From Paenibacillus sp. FSL M7-0420 (GTDB lineage: Bacteria; Bacillota; Bacilli; Paenibacillales; Paenibacillaceae), in NCBI RefSeq assembly GCF_038002345.1, contig NZ_JBBOCJ010000001.1, forward strand, positions 5,890,001-5,954,000: DNA of 64,000 nt. The letters run 5' to 3'. The translations under genes were made by a program, and so were the position numbers. Below the pieces are notes generated by a model. It was not told the DNA's origin, ran no database searches, and saw only the letters and a list, made by a program, of their open reading frames with translations. Within the stretch, counting starts at the first letter, position 1. Every line of letters starts with the position of its first letter. Of this stretch, positions 44,623-53,645 are shown one piece after another.

Positions 44623-44722
44623 TTATCCACAAGCTGCTGTGGAAATCCTGTGTATAATATGTGAGTAAGGGTTATAATGTCAGCAATTGCACAGTGGACT
44701 ATGGGGATAACAGTTATGCACA
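44623..44722. promoter_or_regulatory. DnaA-box cluster upstream of sda
   Basis: Perfect matches to TTATNCACA: TTATCCACA at 44623-44631, TTATACACA (reverse) at 44649-44657 and TTATGCACA at 44714-44722. One-mismatch boxes: 44660-44668 and 44702-44710 (both reverse), with a weaker one at 44638-44646. All lie within 100 bp. Active DnaA would couple initiation to sda transcription. Confidence 0.85.
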
Positions 44723-44873
44723 GGGCTGAAACCTGACATCTCCACACAAAAACTTTTTTAGAATGTTCATAATTGGCTGGGATATTTCTTGTTGTATTAC
44801 CTCAAAATCTAAACAACTAAACGCAATATTAGCCTATTACTGTATTTATCGTCAAATATAAAAATTTTATTAA

Positions 44874-45536
44874 TCATTTTGGTCTTGTATTTACTTCCAG
44901 AATCCAAATCTTTCCCCGATGATCTACAGCATAGTCAAAGCCCAGTTCACCGATCCCCGGAAAATGCCGCTCCAGCAGCTCGGTACAGACTAAGGTCAGC
45001 CTGCGCATCTCCGCCTTTTTGGATGAGGTCCCCACTCTTGGCAATGATCTTCGCAGTCCCTGGCGGCAGCTGAGCATCGTGCCTCCTTTGCAGAGATTCG
45101 TAACGAACAAGCCCGGCCGGGCTACTCTCCCTACCATAGATCGGAACTCCCAGTGCTCGCCGTTCTTCACTACTTTGACACGGTAATCAATCGGACGCCC
45201 GGAGATTCGTGCAAGGGAAATGCCCTGCTGGATCAAATATTTCCGTTTCACCTTGAATCTGTCCAGTGCCTGGCGCATAGAAGTGAAGTCTCCATAGATA
45301 CGTGTGCTCTTCATATACGTGAAGCCGTACCCCCTATGATCCCGGAACACCTTGATGACACCATATCCTCCTCCGCCTACAACCGGCTTGATGACAACAT
45401 TGCCGTATCTTCCAAGCATCGCGGACAATCCGGCAGCACTATATTCCCGCGTTCTCGGAATGTAACCGGCAACCCGTGAATCGCTAAGCAGCGCCGCCGT
45501 CTTCAGCAGCTTGCTTGCCAGTTCTCTCCCCGCCAT
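44874..45536 (-). CDS. YheC/YheD-family ATP-grasp protein (spore-associated)
   Basis: A 220-residue protein matching the YheC/YheD ATP-grasp family, known from Bacillus spore coats. The glycine-rich loop PVVGGGGYGVIKV, the strand YRVKVVKNG and the C-terminal metal site LEVNTRPK are all visible. At 220 residues it is shorter than typical YheD (about 450), so it is a minimal single-domain form. The reaction is unknown; ATP-grasp enzymes make amide or thioester ligations. The start at ATG 45536 has AAAGGAG upstream. It is followed by the AT-rich region with the sda control site. Confidence 0.85.
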   Translation of the reverse strand: MAGRELASKLLKTAALLSDSRVAGYIPRTREYSAAGLSAMLGRYGNVVIKPVVGGGGYGVIKVFRDHRGYGFTYMKSTRIYGDFTSMRQALDRFKVKRKYLIQQGISLARISGRPIDYRVKVVKNGEHWEFRSMVGRVARPGLFVTNLCKGGTMLSCRQGLRRSLPRVGTSSKKAEMRRLTLVCTELLERHFPGIGELGFDYAVDHRGKIWILEVNTRPK

Positions 45537-45735
45537 TATTTGCCCTCTCCTTTCGCATTCCCAGCCTACCCTATAGATTACTCACAAAAGGCCTTGCCCT
45601 CCTGTATGATTGTCCGTGGTATAGCTGGCCAGAGCAAAAAAGGGCATATGGCTGCGGGGCCTTATGTCCCTGGTACATTTGACTGGAAAACCTTTAAAAT
45701 TCGTTGTATTATTGCCTGAAAGGGAGGGTTTCCTA

Positions 45736-45945
45736 ATGGCTGAGTTTTTTGAAATCCTGTATTGGTTTGCGATGATCGGCATGTCTGTTGTACTGGCAGG
45801 AACGACAATACTCGTCTGTGCGCTTGGCTTCAAATTCATCAAGGACCGGCGCAGAGTGCTCGGTGCCGGCTGCATCGCCTTTTCCCTGGGGGCCTCCGCC
45901 CTGATCGTGTTCATGATTAACCTGAAATTTATTATCCCCGCCTGA
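45736..45945 (+). CDS. Small two-span membrane protein, 69 residues
   Basis: A short protein with two hydrophobic helices (about 7-33, FEILYWFAMIGMSVVLAGTT, and 45-64) joined by a basic loop KFIKDRRRVLG. AAGGGAGGG lies 7 nt before ATG 45736; an in-frame extension to 45664 lacks a ribosome site. It has no obvious operon partner: the spore ATP-grasp gene is divergent, and a gap of 340 bp precedes the next gene. I do not recognise the family. Confidence 0.7.
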   Translation: MAEFFEILYWFAMIGMSVVLAGTTILVCALGFKFIKDRRRVLGAGCIAFSLGASALIVFMINLKFIIPA

Positions 45946-46286
45946 AGCATATTCCCGGCAGCAGTGGCCCAGGAAGCGGATTGCGCGTTCCCCTGCCGTC
46001 ATTGCTGCCTTCGGGCGGAACTCTTAAGCGTCATTCTTACACGATTCATAGATTCGCCCCGTTACCATATTCTATGAAAATTGCGTCAGGCTGGCCTGTG
46101 CGGACAGACGGCTTCATTCGCTGAGCAGGTTCCGGCCTATTCCCCACTTTTTCGCTCCCTTTCTCTTCTGCAAGATACTCCAATCTTTGAAATTTCCGTT
46201 CAGACAACAACTTTTTCACTTTATATCCGTAATATGTATGTGCAATAAATTGGAAGACCTACTATTTTGAAAAAGGAGATTCTATC
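45946..46286. other. Intergenic stretch ahead of the O-antigen-ligase-like gene
   Basis: 341 bp. The first 100 bp are GC-rich, the rest AT-rich. I see no small gene, no convincing structured RNA and no clear promoter beyond AT-rich hexamers near 46210-46240. Confidence 0.4.
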
Positions 46287-49082
46287 GTGTCGAAACCTGT
46301 GTACGGAAAACAGGCGGCTTCTGTCAAAGCTACGGACAAGCTTTCAGGGGCGGCTTGGATGCTTTGCGCTGCGTTCCTGCTGTTCCTGGGCTGGTCCGCT
46401 TTTCAGATCGGATTGTTCAACGGAATGACGGCGGATTTCGAGAAGCCCATTTATGTTGCCGCCTTATTAAGCTGTCTGCTCCTGCTGGCCGCTGCCGTCC
46501 TGTATTTCAGATCCTTCCGGCTGGAGGGACAGCGTGATCTGCTCACCGTAGCGGCCCTCCTGCTTCCCTTAACCTATGCGCTGTCGCTATTCGGCGCTGC
46601 TTCCCGGTATATGGCGATGAACATGCTGTTCACCCAGTTCACCTATGCCGCAGTCTTCATCATCAGTATCCTTCTGCTCCGGCACAAGCGGCTCAATTCC
46701 GCCGTCCAGCATGGCGTGCTTGCCCTCGCTTACCTGATCGTCGGCTTTGGCCTGCTCAACTGGCTCGGAAGCTGGAAGCTGGCCGGCAGTCTGGTGGGCT
46801 GGTTCTCGAAGACTGTATGGAGCGGCAGGTATAGCGAAGCGGTAATGACCGACTCGAACGGCCTGCGTCTGACCTCCATTTTCCAATATGCTAATACATA
46901 TGCAGCCTTCCTGATGGCCTTTCTGTTCGTGGCCGTCTTTGCACTGATCCGCTCCCGCAAATGGTCCGGGCAGCTGCTGCACGGCTTCATGCTGGTGCCT
47001 ATCATCGTCTCGCTGCTGCTTACCTTATCCCGTGGCGGACTGGTGCTGCTGCCGGTGGTCTTCATCCTCCTGCTGCTCTTCCTGAAGCCAGTGCAGCAGA
47101 TTCTGTGGATTGTCCATCTCGCCCTTGCCGGCCTATTCTCTCTGCTGATTACCAGCCCGGTCACGAGACTGGGCCTGGAGCTGAATACGGAGTTCAACTC
47201 GTCTGCTGCCCTTAAAGGCTGGGGCTATCTGCTGGGAGCATCTGCCTGTGCAGGCGTGCTCTGTCTGGTGGTTCAGCGTTACCTGGCACCTTATCTGAGC
47301 CGCAAGCTCGGCGGACTGGAAGCCCGCCGCATGAGCGGATTATGGATTCCTGCCGTTTCGGTGGCTGGCGTCGCGATCATCGCCTTCCTGTTCATTGGCA
47401 CGAGCGCGCGCAATATCCTTCCGGCGAATATCGGAACACGGCTGGAGAATATCAACTTCAGGCAGCACAGTGTCCTGGAACGTTTTACCTTTTACGAAGA
47501 TGCCATGAAGGTCGTCAAGGATTATCCGGTACTTGGCACGGGCGGAGGCGGATGGGCCACACTCTATGAGCATTATCAGAACAACCCTTACTTGAGCCGC
47601 CAGGTGCATAACTTCTTCCTGCAATATCTGATTGAGGTGGGCATTGTAGGCTTCCTGGTGTTCATGGGCTTCATCCTGTTTATCTTCTACAAATTCAGCA
47701 GACAGTACCTGAGACGGGAGACCGATGACTATAGCAACGGATTCTTCTATCTTATTATCGCCTTGTCGATTCTCGTTCACAGCCTGCTGGACTTCAACCT
47801 CAGTTTTGCCTTCATGGGTATGCTCGTATTCCTCGCTCTGGGGGGAATGGCTGTGGCCATGGAGAGCAAGCCGCTCCGCTTTACGTGGAACAAGCTGTGG
47901 ATCAGAGCGGGCTATTTCACAGTACTCGGAGTCGGCACAGGCTACCTGCTCTTCCTGTCTCTGGGGTACATCCGTTCAAGCTCTGAGGCTTATGCCGCCA
48001 AGAAGCTGATCCAAGTGAGCCAGTCCTATGAGGAGATCAAGGCCCCGTTGGTAAAAGCACTCAACATCCGCCCATACCACCCGGAATCCGCTGTGTACCT
48101 GTACCTGCTGGATCAGAAGGTGTATGAGCAGACCAAGAACGAGCAGTTCCTGGACGAGGCTTATGCGGTATTGACCCGCGCGCTGAAGAATGAGCCGTCT
48201 AACAAAGAGCTGCTGACCCAACTCGCAGGCTACTATGACCTGAAGGGCCAGAGCATTGAAGCCTATCATGTCTATCTGGACAACGCGGATAAGTTCATGT
48301 GGGATATCAACTGGTATGCCGGACTGATCAGCCGGGCTTCCCTCCTTGGACAGCAGGCTTACTCCAAGCAGGATGAAGCCGGACAACAGACGTATTTCGC
48401 TTCCGCACTCTCCGCCTACAAACATGTAACGGACGGCATTGCCCATTTGAAAAGCCTCCCTCCCGAGCAGCTTCAGGGCCGTGAATTCTTCGTCACACCT
48501 ACAATTGGCCTAAGCGCAGGGAGAGTACAATTCCTGTCCGGGGACAAGGACGCGGCTGCCGCGGCTGTGAAGCAGGGCTTCACGGGCGGATACGAGGATC
48601 TGACCGACAGCGGAAGCCTGTGGACAACCGCCTGGTACAGCGGAGTGATTGCCCGGTCCCAGGAGCTGGGAGCCGCAGCCCTGAAACGTTCGCAGGAAGC
48701 TGCGGCTGAGGGGAAGCTGGAGATCAGGGACCAGGAGACCCTTAACAAGCAGCGGTATTTCAAAACCGGCTTGGATGCTTATACTTACGCCGCCGCAGAT
48801 CAGGATGCACAGCAGCAGGGCGTTAGCGTCACGCCGGAACTGCTGCTGAACACCGCGAAGATCCAGTACATGTCGCAGGACATGCAGGCCGCAGAAGCTA
48901 CACTGAAGCAAGGTCTCAGTGAGGACTACAGCAACCCTGTCAACCGTGAGCTTGCCCGGTGGCTGCTGGCCGTTCAACAGAGACTGCAAAGCGCCCAGGA
49001 TCAGGCGGTCTATCAGAAGCTGACCGCCGCTGATCCGGAAGAAGCGGCGAGGATTAATGAAGTGGCGGGGATGCCGCTGTAA
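46287..49082 (+). CDS. O-antigen ligase-like (Wzy_C) polytopic membrane protein with C-terminal TPR-like region
   Basis: A 931-residue protein. The first ~560 residues hold about 12-14 transmembrane helices; the Wzy_C/O-antigen ligase signature lies near 395-460 (ERFTFYEDAMKVVKDYPVLG then GTGGGGWATLYEHYQ and VHNFFLQYLIEVG). The C-terminal ~340 residues are soluble and helical with TPR-like repeats (for example ALKNEPSNKELLTQLAGYYDLKGQ). In Gram-positives such proteins probably join secondary wall polymers or exopolysaccharide chains to acceptors, but the substrate is unknown. The start is GTG 46287 with AAAGGAGA upstream. It is a single gene with a clean terminator. Confidence 0.85.
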   Translation: MSKPVYGKQAASVKATDKLSGAAWMLCAAFLLFLGWSAFQIGLFNGMTADFEKPIYVAALLSCLLLLAAAVLYFRSFRLEGQRDLLTVAALLLPLTYALSLFGAASRYMAMNMLFTQFTYAAVFIISILLLRHKRLNSAVQHGVLALAYLIVGFGLLNWLGSWKLAGSLVGWFSKTVWSGRYSEAVMTDSNGLRLTSIFQYANTYAAFLMAFLFVAVFALIRSRKWSGQLLHGFMLVPIIVSLLLTLSRGGLVLLPVVFILLLLFLKPVQQILWIVHLALAGLFSLLITSPVTRLGLELNTEFNSSAALKGWGYLLGASACAGVLCLVVQRYLAPYLSRKLGGLEARRMSGLWIPAVSVAGVAIIAFLFIGTSARNILPANIGTRLENINFRQHSVLERFTFYEDAMKVVKDYPVLGTGGGGWATLYEHYQNNPYLSRQVHNFFLQYLIEVGIVGFLVFMGFILFIFYKFSRQYLRRETDDYSNGFFYLIIALSILVHSLLDFNLSFAFMGMLVFLALGGMAVAMESKPLRFTWNKLWIRAGYFTVLGVGTGYLLFLSLGYIRSSSEAYAAKKLIQVSQSYEEIKAPLVKALNIRPYHPESAVYLYLLDQKVYEQTKNEQFLDEAYAVLTRALKNEPSNKELLTQLAGYYDLKGQSIEAYHVYLDNADKFMWDINWYAGLISRASLLGQQAYSKQDEAGQQTYFASALSAYKHVTDGIAHLKSLPPEQLQGREFFVTPTIGLSAGRVQFLSGDKDAAAAAVKQGFTGGYEDLTDSGSLWTTAWYSGVIARSQELGAAALKRSQEAAAEGKLEIRDQETLNKQRYFKTGLDAYTYAAADQDAQQQGVSVTPELLLNTAKIQYMSQDMQAAEATLKQGLSEDYSNPVNRELARWLLAVQQRLQSAQDQAVYQKLTAADPEEAARINEVAGMPL

Positions 49083-49106
49083 CCGCCGCTTAAAGAACAG
49101 CAAAGA

Positions 49107-49138
49107 GCACCTGACCGTTTAAGGCAGGTGCTTTTTGC
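49107..49138 (+). terminator. Terminator after the O-antigen-ligase-like gene
   Basis: AGCACCTG pairs with CAGGTGCT, followed by TTTTTGC. Confidence 0.8.
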
Positions 49139-49241
49139 TGTGTGCGGGGGCTGAGCCGCTTTTTCATGGCCATTGGCTACTGACAACCGTGCCTCCATGT
49201 ACCCCTTATTTTTGCTGGATCTACTCTCTATTTCTTGTTCT

Positions 49242-49380
49242 AATTGTATTTCCTACAATAGATACCGCTGAAATTCACCCAAAAAGACATTCAATTGTAC
49301 TTCATGCAGCAGAATCTCAGCAAATAGGCATTTCCAACTCCTAAGCCAGAAAATCAAATGTATGTAATACAGCAGAATGC
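49242..49380. repeat. Degenerate intergenic repeat of AATTGTA...CAGCAGAAT units
   Basis: Three related units begin at 49242 (AATTGTATTTCCTACAATAG), 49293 (AATTGTACTTCATGCAGCAG) and 49356 (AAATGTATGTAATACAGCAG); the first two are 51 bp apart and the third 63 bp. A single related unit appears at about 60173. There is no gene here. Confidence 0.55.
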
Positions 49381-49425
49381 ATTTTAAGGTGAAATGAAGT
49401 GAAATCTAGTGTAGAAAATGCAATT

Positions 49426-49468
49426 GCAGATGCTGTAGGCCGCCTAACTGGCGGCCTACAGCATCTGC
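49426..49468 (-). terminator. Perfect 19-bp hairpin after the GNAT gene
   Basis: A perfect 19-bp stem (49426-49444 with 49450-49468) with a TAACT loop, 9 bp after the acetyltransferase stop. The downstream T content is weak (AATTGCATTTTC), so it may stabilise mRNA ends as much as terminate. Confidence 0.65.
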
Positions 49469-49477
49469 CCATGATCC

Positions 49478-50029
49478 TTACAGTACTGCGTGCCGATACC
49501 GCCCCTTATACTCATCCTCCAGAATCGAATATTGATAGGAGTCCATCCACTTCTCTTTATGATACATATGTCCTCTAAGATGCCCTTCGTATGTCATGCC
49601 GAGCTTCTGCATCACGCGGGCGGAGCCGATATTCTCGGGGCGGCAGGTGGCATAGATCCGGTGAAGCTCCAGCTTATGAAAGCCCAAGTCCAGCAGTGCC
49701 GCGGCAGCCTCAGTAGCATAGCCCTGTCCCCAGTACAGCCGGTTGTAGCAATAGCCGATCTCTCCCTGTCCTGTTCCGGTAATATGCAAGCCACAGCCGC
49801 CGATCAGCCGCCCGTCCTCCTTCAGAACCACAGCGTACTCGAAGCCAAGGCGCGGCTCCTCCTGCTGCAATGTCAGCGTATGGCGCATATATTCGCGGGT
49901 ATCCTCCAGTGAATTGGGCCCCCAGATTGAATGCGTCACTACTGCGGGATCGGACGCATATTCATGTACCTGCACCATGTCTTCTTCGATGAATTCCCTG
50001 ATGATCAAACGTCTGGTCTCAAATTCCAT
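49478..50029 (-). CDS. GNAT acetyltransferase, RimJ/RimL-like
   Basis: A 183-residue GNAT enzyme of the RimJ/RimL group. The N-terminal LIIREFIEEDM, the strand EIGYCYNRLYWGQGYATEAA with the acetyl-CoA loop, and the C-terminal ENIGSARVMQKLGMTYEG are characteristic. It probably acetylates a protein N-terminus, an antibiotic or a small molecule; the target is unknown. The gene stands alone between a perfect hairpin and the divergently read upstream region. Confidence 0.9.
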   Translation of the reverse strand: MEFETRRLIIREFIEEDMVQVHEYASDPAVVTHSIWGPNSLEDTREYMRHTLTLQQEEPRLGFEYAVVLKEDGRLIGGCGLHITGTGQGEIGYCYNRLYWGQGYATEAAAALLDLGFHKLELHRIYATCRPENIGSARVMQKLGMTYEGHLRGHMYHKEKWMDSYQYSILEDEYKGRYRHAVL

Positions 50030-50144
50030 ATCTCTGTGACCTCCTTACGCTCTCCTTATATTAGTGTAGAACTTTACCACAAAAAGAACAGGCCTGCCAC
50101 CGCAAACTGCGGCAAAGAGCCTGTCCCATATACTTGTCCTGCAT

Positions 50145-50921
50145 TTATTCAAACACGTACTCGCCTTCACCAACAGTCAGCGTCTGTCCCTTGAGCTGAG
50201 GTGAATCCGTCCGGAACACAATCCGGCTGAGCCGGTTCTCTTCGCCTGTCACGAACTCAAACATCTGCTGATCTCCTGCCTTAAGGCTGTAGCTGCCGTC
50301 GAAACCATCCGCAGGTCCGCTCACCGGGATGCCGAACAGCTCACTCCAATGACTGGCGGCAGCGGCCGGATCGGAGACACGGAAGACTGCACCCGCCATG
50401 TCAACCTTCCCGGCAGGATGGGGCTGGTTGATTCCTGCTGCATTCAGGCTGTCCAGCCGCTCCTCATCCGCCTGACTCCACTGGATAATGAATGGATAGG
50501 CCAGCCCCTGAAAATCACCGTCAATGGTCATCATCCGCCACTCGATTAACCTACCCTGGTTATCCAGACGGCGGCCGTCAATGATGGGCGACAAGGCTAA
50601 TCCCGCAGCCTTCAATTTACCCTCTACTGCCTCAATATCATCTGTGCGCAGCACCACTCTGCTTAATACCTCGTGCTCCGGCAAAAGCGTGACGGCATCC
50701 CGCACAACCACGTTATGCTTGGTCGAACGCGCCAGCTCCAGGTTCTCGATCCCGAGGAACTCCAGGTAGGTGAGTCCAAAATAACTCAAGGCGTTATACG
50801 TTCCCCAATCCTTATGCGATCCGCCCCGGAAGGCTGTTAGTCCATGCTCCGCGAAGAGCTGAACCGGCTGGTCCAGATCATTCACATAATGTACAAGATG
50901 ATCCCATTTCAGTACGGCCAT
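50145..50921 (-). CDS. VOC-superfamily protein with glyoxalase-like domain
   Basis: A 258-residue protein with two vicinal-oxygen-chelate halves. The first begins MAVLKWDHLVHYVNDLDQP with the metal-type His early, and a second beta-alpha-beta unit starts near residue 165 (HPAGKVDMAGAVFRVSD). The closest family I recognise is the Glyoxalase_3-like group of unknown function. Its ATG overlaps the TAA of the upstream proC-like gene by one base (TAATG), so it is translationally coupled and belongs to the met-like operon as its last gene. Confidence 0.8.
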   Translation of the reverse strand: MAVLKWDHLVHYVNDLDQPVQLFAEHGLTAFRGGSHKDWGTYNALSYFGLTYLEFLGIENLELARSTKHNVVVRDAVTLLPEHEVLSRVVLRTDDIEAVEGKLKAAGLALSPIIDGRRLDNQGRLIEWRMMTIDGDFQGLAYPFIIQWSQADEERLDSLNAAGINQPHPAGKVDMAGAVFRVSDPAAAASHWSELFGIPVSGPADGFDGSYSLKAGDQQMFEFVTGEENRLSRIVFRTDSPQLKGQTLTVGEGEYVFE

Positions 50922-51736
50922 TACTTCTTCACTCCCAGCTCCGTGGTCCGCTTCACCGCAGCCAGTACACTCCGCTGCAATCCGGCAGCGAAATCACTGT
51001 TGTTCAGCTCATACAAACCGTGCATACCGACGCCGCCAGGCGAGTTGTTGATGTCCAGCAGTTGTCTTGGGTGCAGTCCGGTCTGCTGCAGCATAGCCAC
51101 CGCTCCCAGCATATTCTCCAGCGCCACCTTCCAGGCTTGCTCCCGCGGCAGTCCGGCAAGAACTCCGGCATCCGTGAACGACTCAATGAAATAATAGATG
51201 TAGTTCGGTCCGGCTACCCCGAAGCCTGTGAAGATATCAATATAGGATTCCTCCAGAACCTGCACCTTGCCGAAGCCCAGCAGGAATGCTTCCACCTGCT
51301 CCAGAGAAGCGGCAGCATTCAGAGCTACACCGCTGTATCCGTAACCGGTATCGGTCAAGGTATTCGGGATCACCCGGACAATCGGACGTTCTGCTCCGAA
51401 ATAATCTCCGAGCTGGACTATTGTTACTCCCGCCACAATCGATACAATGACCGCAGACGGTGCAGCATACTCGCGAACCTGTGCTCCAAGTGCAGCCAGA
51501 TCATCCTGTGGACGGACAGCGATGACGATCAGTTCTGCGCCGGAGAGAGCTTCTTGCTGCGTACTCTCCGTGTCTACGTTATATTTGCTTTTTAATAGCT
51601 GAAGCCGTCCTTCATGAATATCCGCTACACTGATCTGTCCGGCAGCCAGCGTGCCGCCTGCGAGGCAGGCCCGGATGATCGCTTCCGCCATCTGCCCGCC
51701 GCCAATGAAATGAATCTTGCCTTTTGACACTTCCAC
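50921..51736 (-). CDS. Pyrroline-5-carboxylate reductase-like protein (ProC/ComER family)
   Basis: A 271-residue NAD(P)-dependent reductase of the ProC fold. The N-terminal Rossmann motif FIGGGQMAEAII (about 10-21), the conserved VRVIPNTL strand and the C-terminal dimer domain with GSPGG-like NNSPGGVGMHG are all present. ProC reduces pyrroline-5-carboxylate to proline. Here the gene sits inside a transporter-amidohydrolase operon, so it may act on a related cyclic imine or betaine-derived intermediate rather than in general proline synthesis. It starts 17 bp after metQ. Confidence 0.85.
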   Translation of the reverse strand: MEVSKGKIHFIGGGQMAEAIIRACLAGGTLAAGQISVADIHEGRLQLLKSKYNVDTESTQQEALSGAELIVIAVRPQDDLAALGAQVREYAAPSAVIVSIVAGVTIVQLGDYFGAERPIVRVIPNTLTDTGYGYSGVALNAAASLEQVEAFLLGFGKVQVLEESYIDIFTGFGVAGPNYIYYFIESFTDAGVLAGLPREQAWKVALENMLGAVAMLQQTGLHPRQLLDINNSPGGVGMHGLYELNNSDFAAGLQRSVLAAVKRTTELGVKK

Positions 51737-51752
51737 TCACTCCCTGATTAGG

Positions 51753-52586
51753 TTAGTTATTGGCCCAGGCCTCCGGCAGAATGAACCCGGCATATTTCTC
51801 CTGTCCCAGGATGTATTCTTCGAACTCCTTGGATTCATAGGCAGCCTTCAGGTCCTTGGCCCACTGGGTATCCTGGTCCTTCTTGTTCACCGATACGATG
51901 ATTCTATGCTGCATAGGCGTATTCTCAATCATCAGCGCATCTGTAATCTTGCGGTCGGGAGCGTTAGCGATATAATTCCCGTTCACCACACCATAGTCAA
52001 CATCCTGCAGCGAGACCAGAATCTGCGCCGGGTCCAGCACCTTCAGGTCAATCTTGAACTTGTCCGGCTCCACGCTGTTCACATTGAAGTCCGCTACCCC
52101 GGCGCCCTCTTTGATCTTGACCCAACCCAGCTCCTCCAGAATCCGCAGCGCACGCTCCTGATTCACCGGGTCGTTCGGAATCGCGACGGTAGTGCCGTCC
52201 TTCACATCGTCAAGCGTCGTGTGATTAACGGAATACAGCCCCTGCGGAGCGCCCGGAACATAGGCAATCCCCACCATATCGGCACCAATTTCCTTATTGA
52301 TCGCATCCATATAGGCCGTACTCTGGAAGATACTCGCGTCAATCGAGCCTTCCTTCATGGCCGGGTTGACCTGCATATTCTGCGAGAAGGTTTTGATATC
52401 TACAGTATACCCTTTTCCTTCCAGGATCGGGAGAATGGATTGCCGGAACTGCTCCTCATACGTACCTACGCCGAATCCGACTGTGATTTCCTTTTTGTCC
52501 CCGGAGCTTGCCGCTTCCTTATTGTTACCGCAAGCCGCCAGCACCGCCATCGAACTAATCAGTAGAACCGCCAGTAATTTTCTCAT
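51753..52586 (-). CDS. MetQ/NlpA-family substrate-binding lipoprotein
   Basis: A 277-residue extracytoplasmic binding protein of the MetQ family, which delivers methionine or related amino acids and their derivatives. The lipobox is VLAACGNN (acylated Cys at about residue 18). The NlpA fold is recognisable by VGFGVGTYEEQFRQ, DASIFQSTAYMD and DDGTTVAIPNDPVNQERAL-like segments. I prefer the ATG at 52586, where AGGGG is 9 nt upstream, over the overlapping ATG at 52595. It follows the UroD-like gene by 12 bp and belongs with the MetI/MetN genes further upstream. Confidence 0.92.
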   Translation of the reverse strand: MRKLLAVLLISSMAVLAACGNNKEAASSGDKKEITVGFGVGTYEEQFRQSILPILEGKGYTVDIKTFSQNMQVNPAMKEGSIDASIFQSTAYMDAINKEIGADMVGIAYVPGAPQGLYSVNHTTLDDVKDGTTVAIPNDPVNQERALRILEELGWVKIKEGAGVADFNVNSVEPDKFKIDLKVLDPAQILVSLQDVDYGVVNGNYIANAPDRKITDALMIENTPMQHRIIVSVNKKDQDTQWAKDLKAAYESKEFEEYILGQEKYAGFILPEAWANN

Positions 52587-52598
52587 CACTCTCATCCC

Positions 52599-53618
52599 CT
52601 ATCCTAATACTGTGTTTTTAAAATGCACTAATGCTTCGTCTGTAACCGTCAGCGGAATGGCGCAGTTGGGCGACAGAATAAACGGCTGACCCTTCATCTT
52701 GGCCAAGGCTTCCTTGGCCTGCTGTTCAATCTGCTCCAGATCATTTCCGGCAAACAGCCCATGATCCACTCCGCCCACCTTCGTAGCCTTGAGATCGGCG
52801 TCCAGCCCGGGATTGCCTTCGGCTACCGTATCCCAGCTGATCCCGTCAATCCGGTAATCATTGAATTTCTCAGGCTGGGCATGAGCACCGCAGGTATGTA
52901 AAATATTCTTGCCATAGCCCGCCGCCTCCAGCACGATGGAATCATACGGTCTCGACAGCTCATCGAACCTCGCTTCATCGAATAAACCGGGGTGGGCTGT
53001 GCCTGTCACCGCATAGAACAGACCATCTGATCCCGCCTGCCGCAGCTCCTGCACATAATCGGCCAAGGTCAAGGCAATCGCATGCAGGGCATGGTGCGCG
53101 GCGGCGCGGTGTTCCTTGAAGAGCGATTCCAGCGTCACCGGCTGCTCAATCCCGAATACGGTCTCTGTAACATAAGCAGAACGTCCTACTATGAACAGCA
53201 ATACCGTGAGCGGTGAGAATACCGTCTGAATCAGCGGCGTATCCGGCAAGCCCTGGCGGATCTTCCTTACAGCCTCCAGATGCTCCAGCAGCGAAGGGGT
53301 TTGTGCGGCTTTTTTCACCTCAAGATCCCAGAGATTCGCGGCTGCCGGAACTGCCGTAGTCAGCTGTCTCGGAAATACCGTCCGGTAATCTGCGAAGTTA
53401 TACTCATTTCCCCAGGCTTCCGCCAAATAGGTCGCTCTCGGGTTGATTTTCACCCAGTCCCAATCATATTTCTCCGTAAAAGAAATCGTAGACGACGCCA
53501 AGTCCTCCGCATTCTGCTCCTTGTCAATAAAGTGGCGCCATCCGCTGACCAGCGGACGGTCCGCAAGTTCCCCGGATAAGATCGCCTGAAAACGCTCCTG
53601 CTTGCTCCATACACTCAT
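52599..53618 (-). CDS. UroD-superfamily methyltransferase-like protein (MtaA/MtbA type)
   Basis: A 339-residue TIM-barrel protein of the uroporphyrinogen decarboxylase superfamily. Residues HTCG (His241, Cys243) and a Cys at 319 (SPNCAIP) form an HxC-x(75)-C pattern, the zinc site of the corrinoid- or thiol-dependent methyltransferases MtaA/MtbA; this is absent from true HemE. It is therefore more likely a methyl-group transferase than a porphyrin decarboxylase. It lies between metI and metQ in one operon, an unusual place that links it to the imported compound. No corrinoid-binding protein is encoded in the window. Confidence 0.8.
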   Translation of the reverse strand: MSVWSKQERFQAILSGELADRPLVSGWRHFIDKEQNAEDLASSTISFTEKYDWDWVKINPRATYLAEAWGNEYNFADYRTVFPRQLTTAVPAAANLWDLEVKKAAQTPSLLEHLEAVRKIRQGLPDTPLIQTVFSPLTVLLFIVGRSAYVTETVFGIEQPVTLESLFKEHRAAAHHALHAIALTLADYVQELRQAGSDGLFYAVTGTAHPGLFDEARFDELSRPYDSIVLEAAGYGKNILHTCGAHAQPEKFNDYRIDGISWDTVAEGNPGLDADLKATKVGGVDHGLFAGNDLEQIEQQAKEALAKMKGQPFILSPNCAIPLTVTDEALVHFKNTVLG

Positions 53619-53645
53619 CTGCCTATCCCCTTTGTCTCGTAATCT

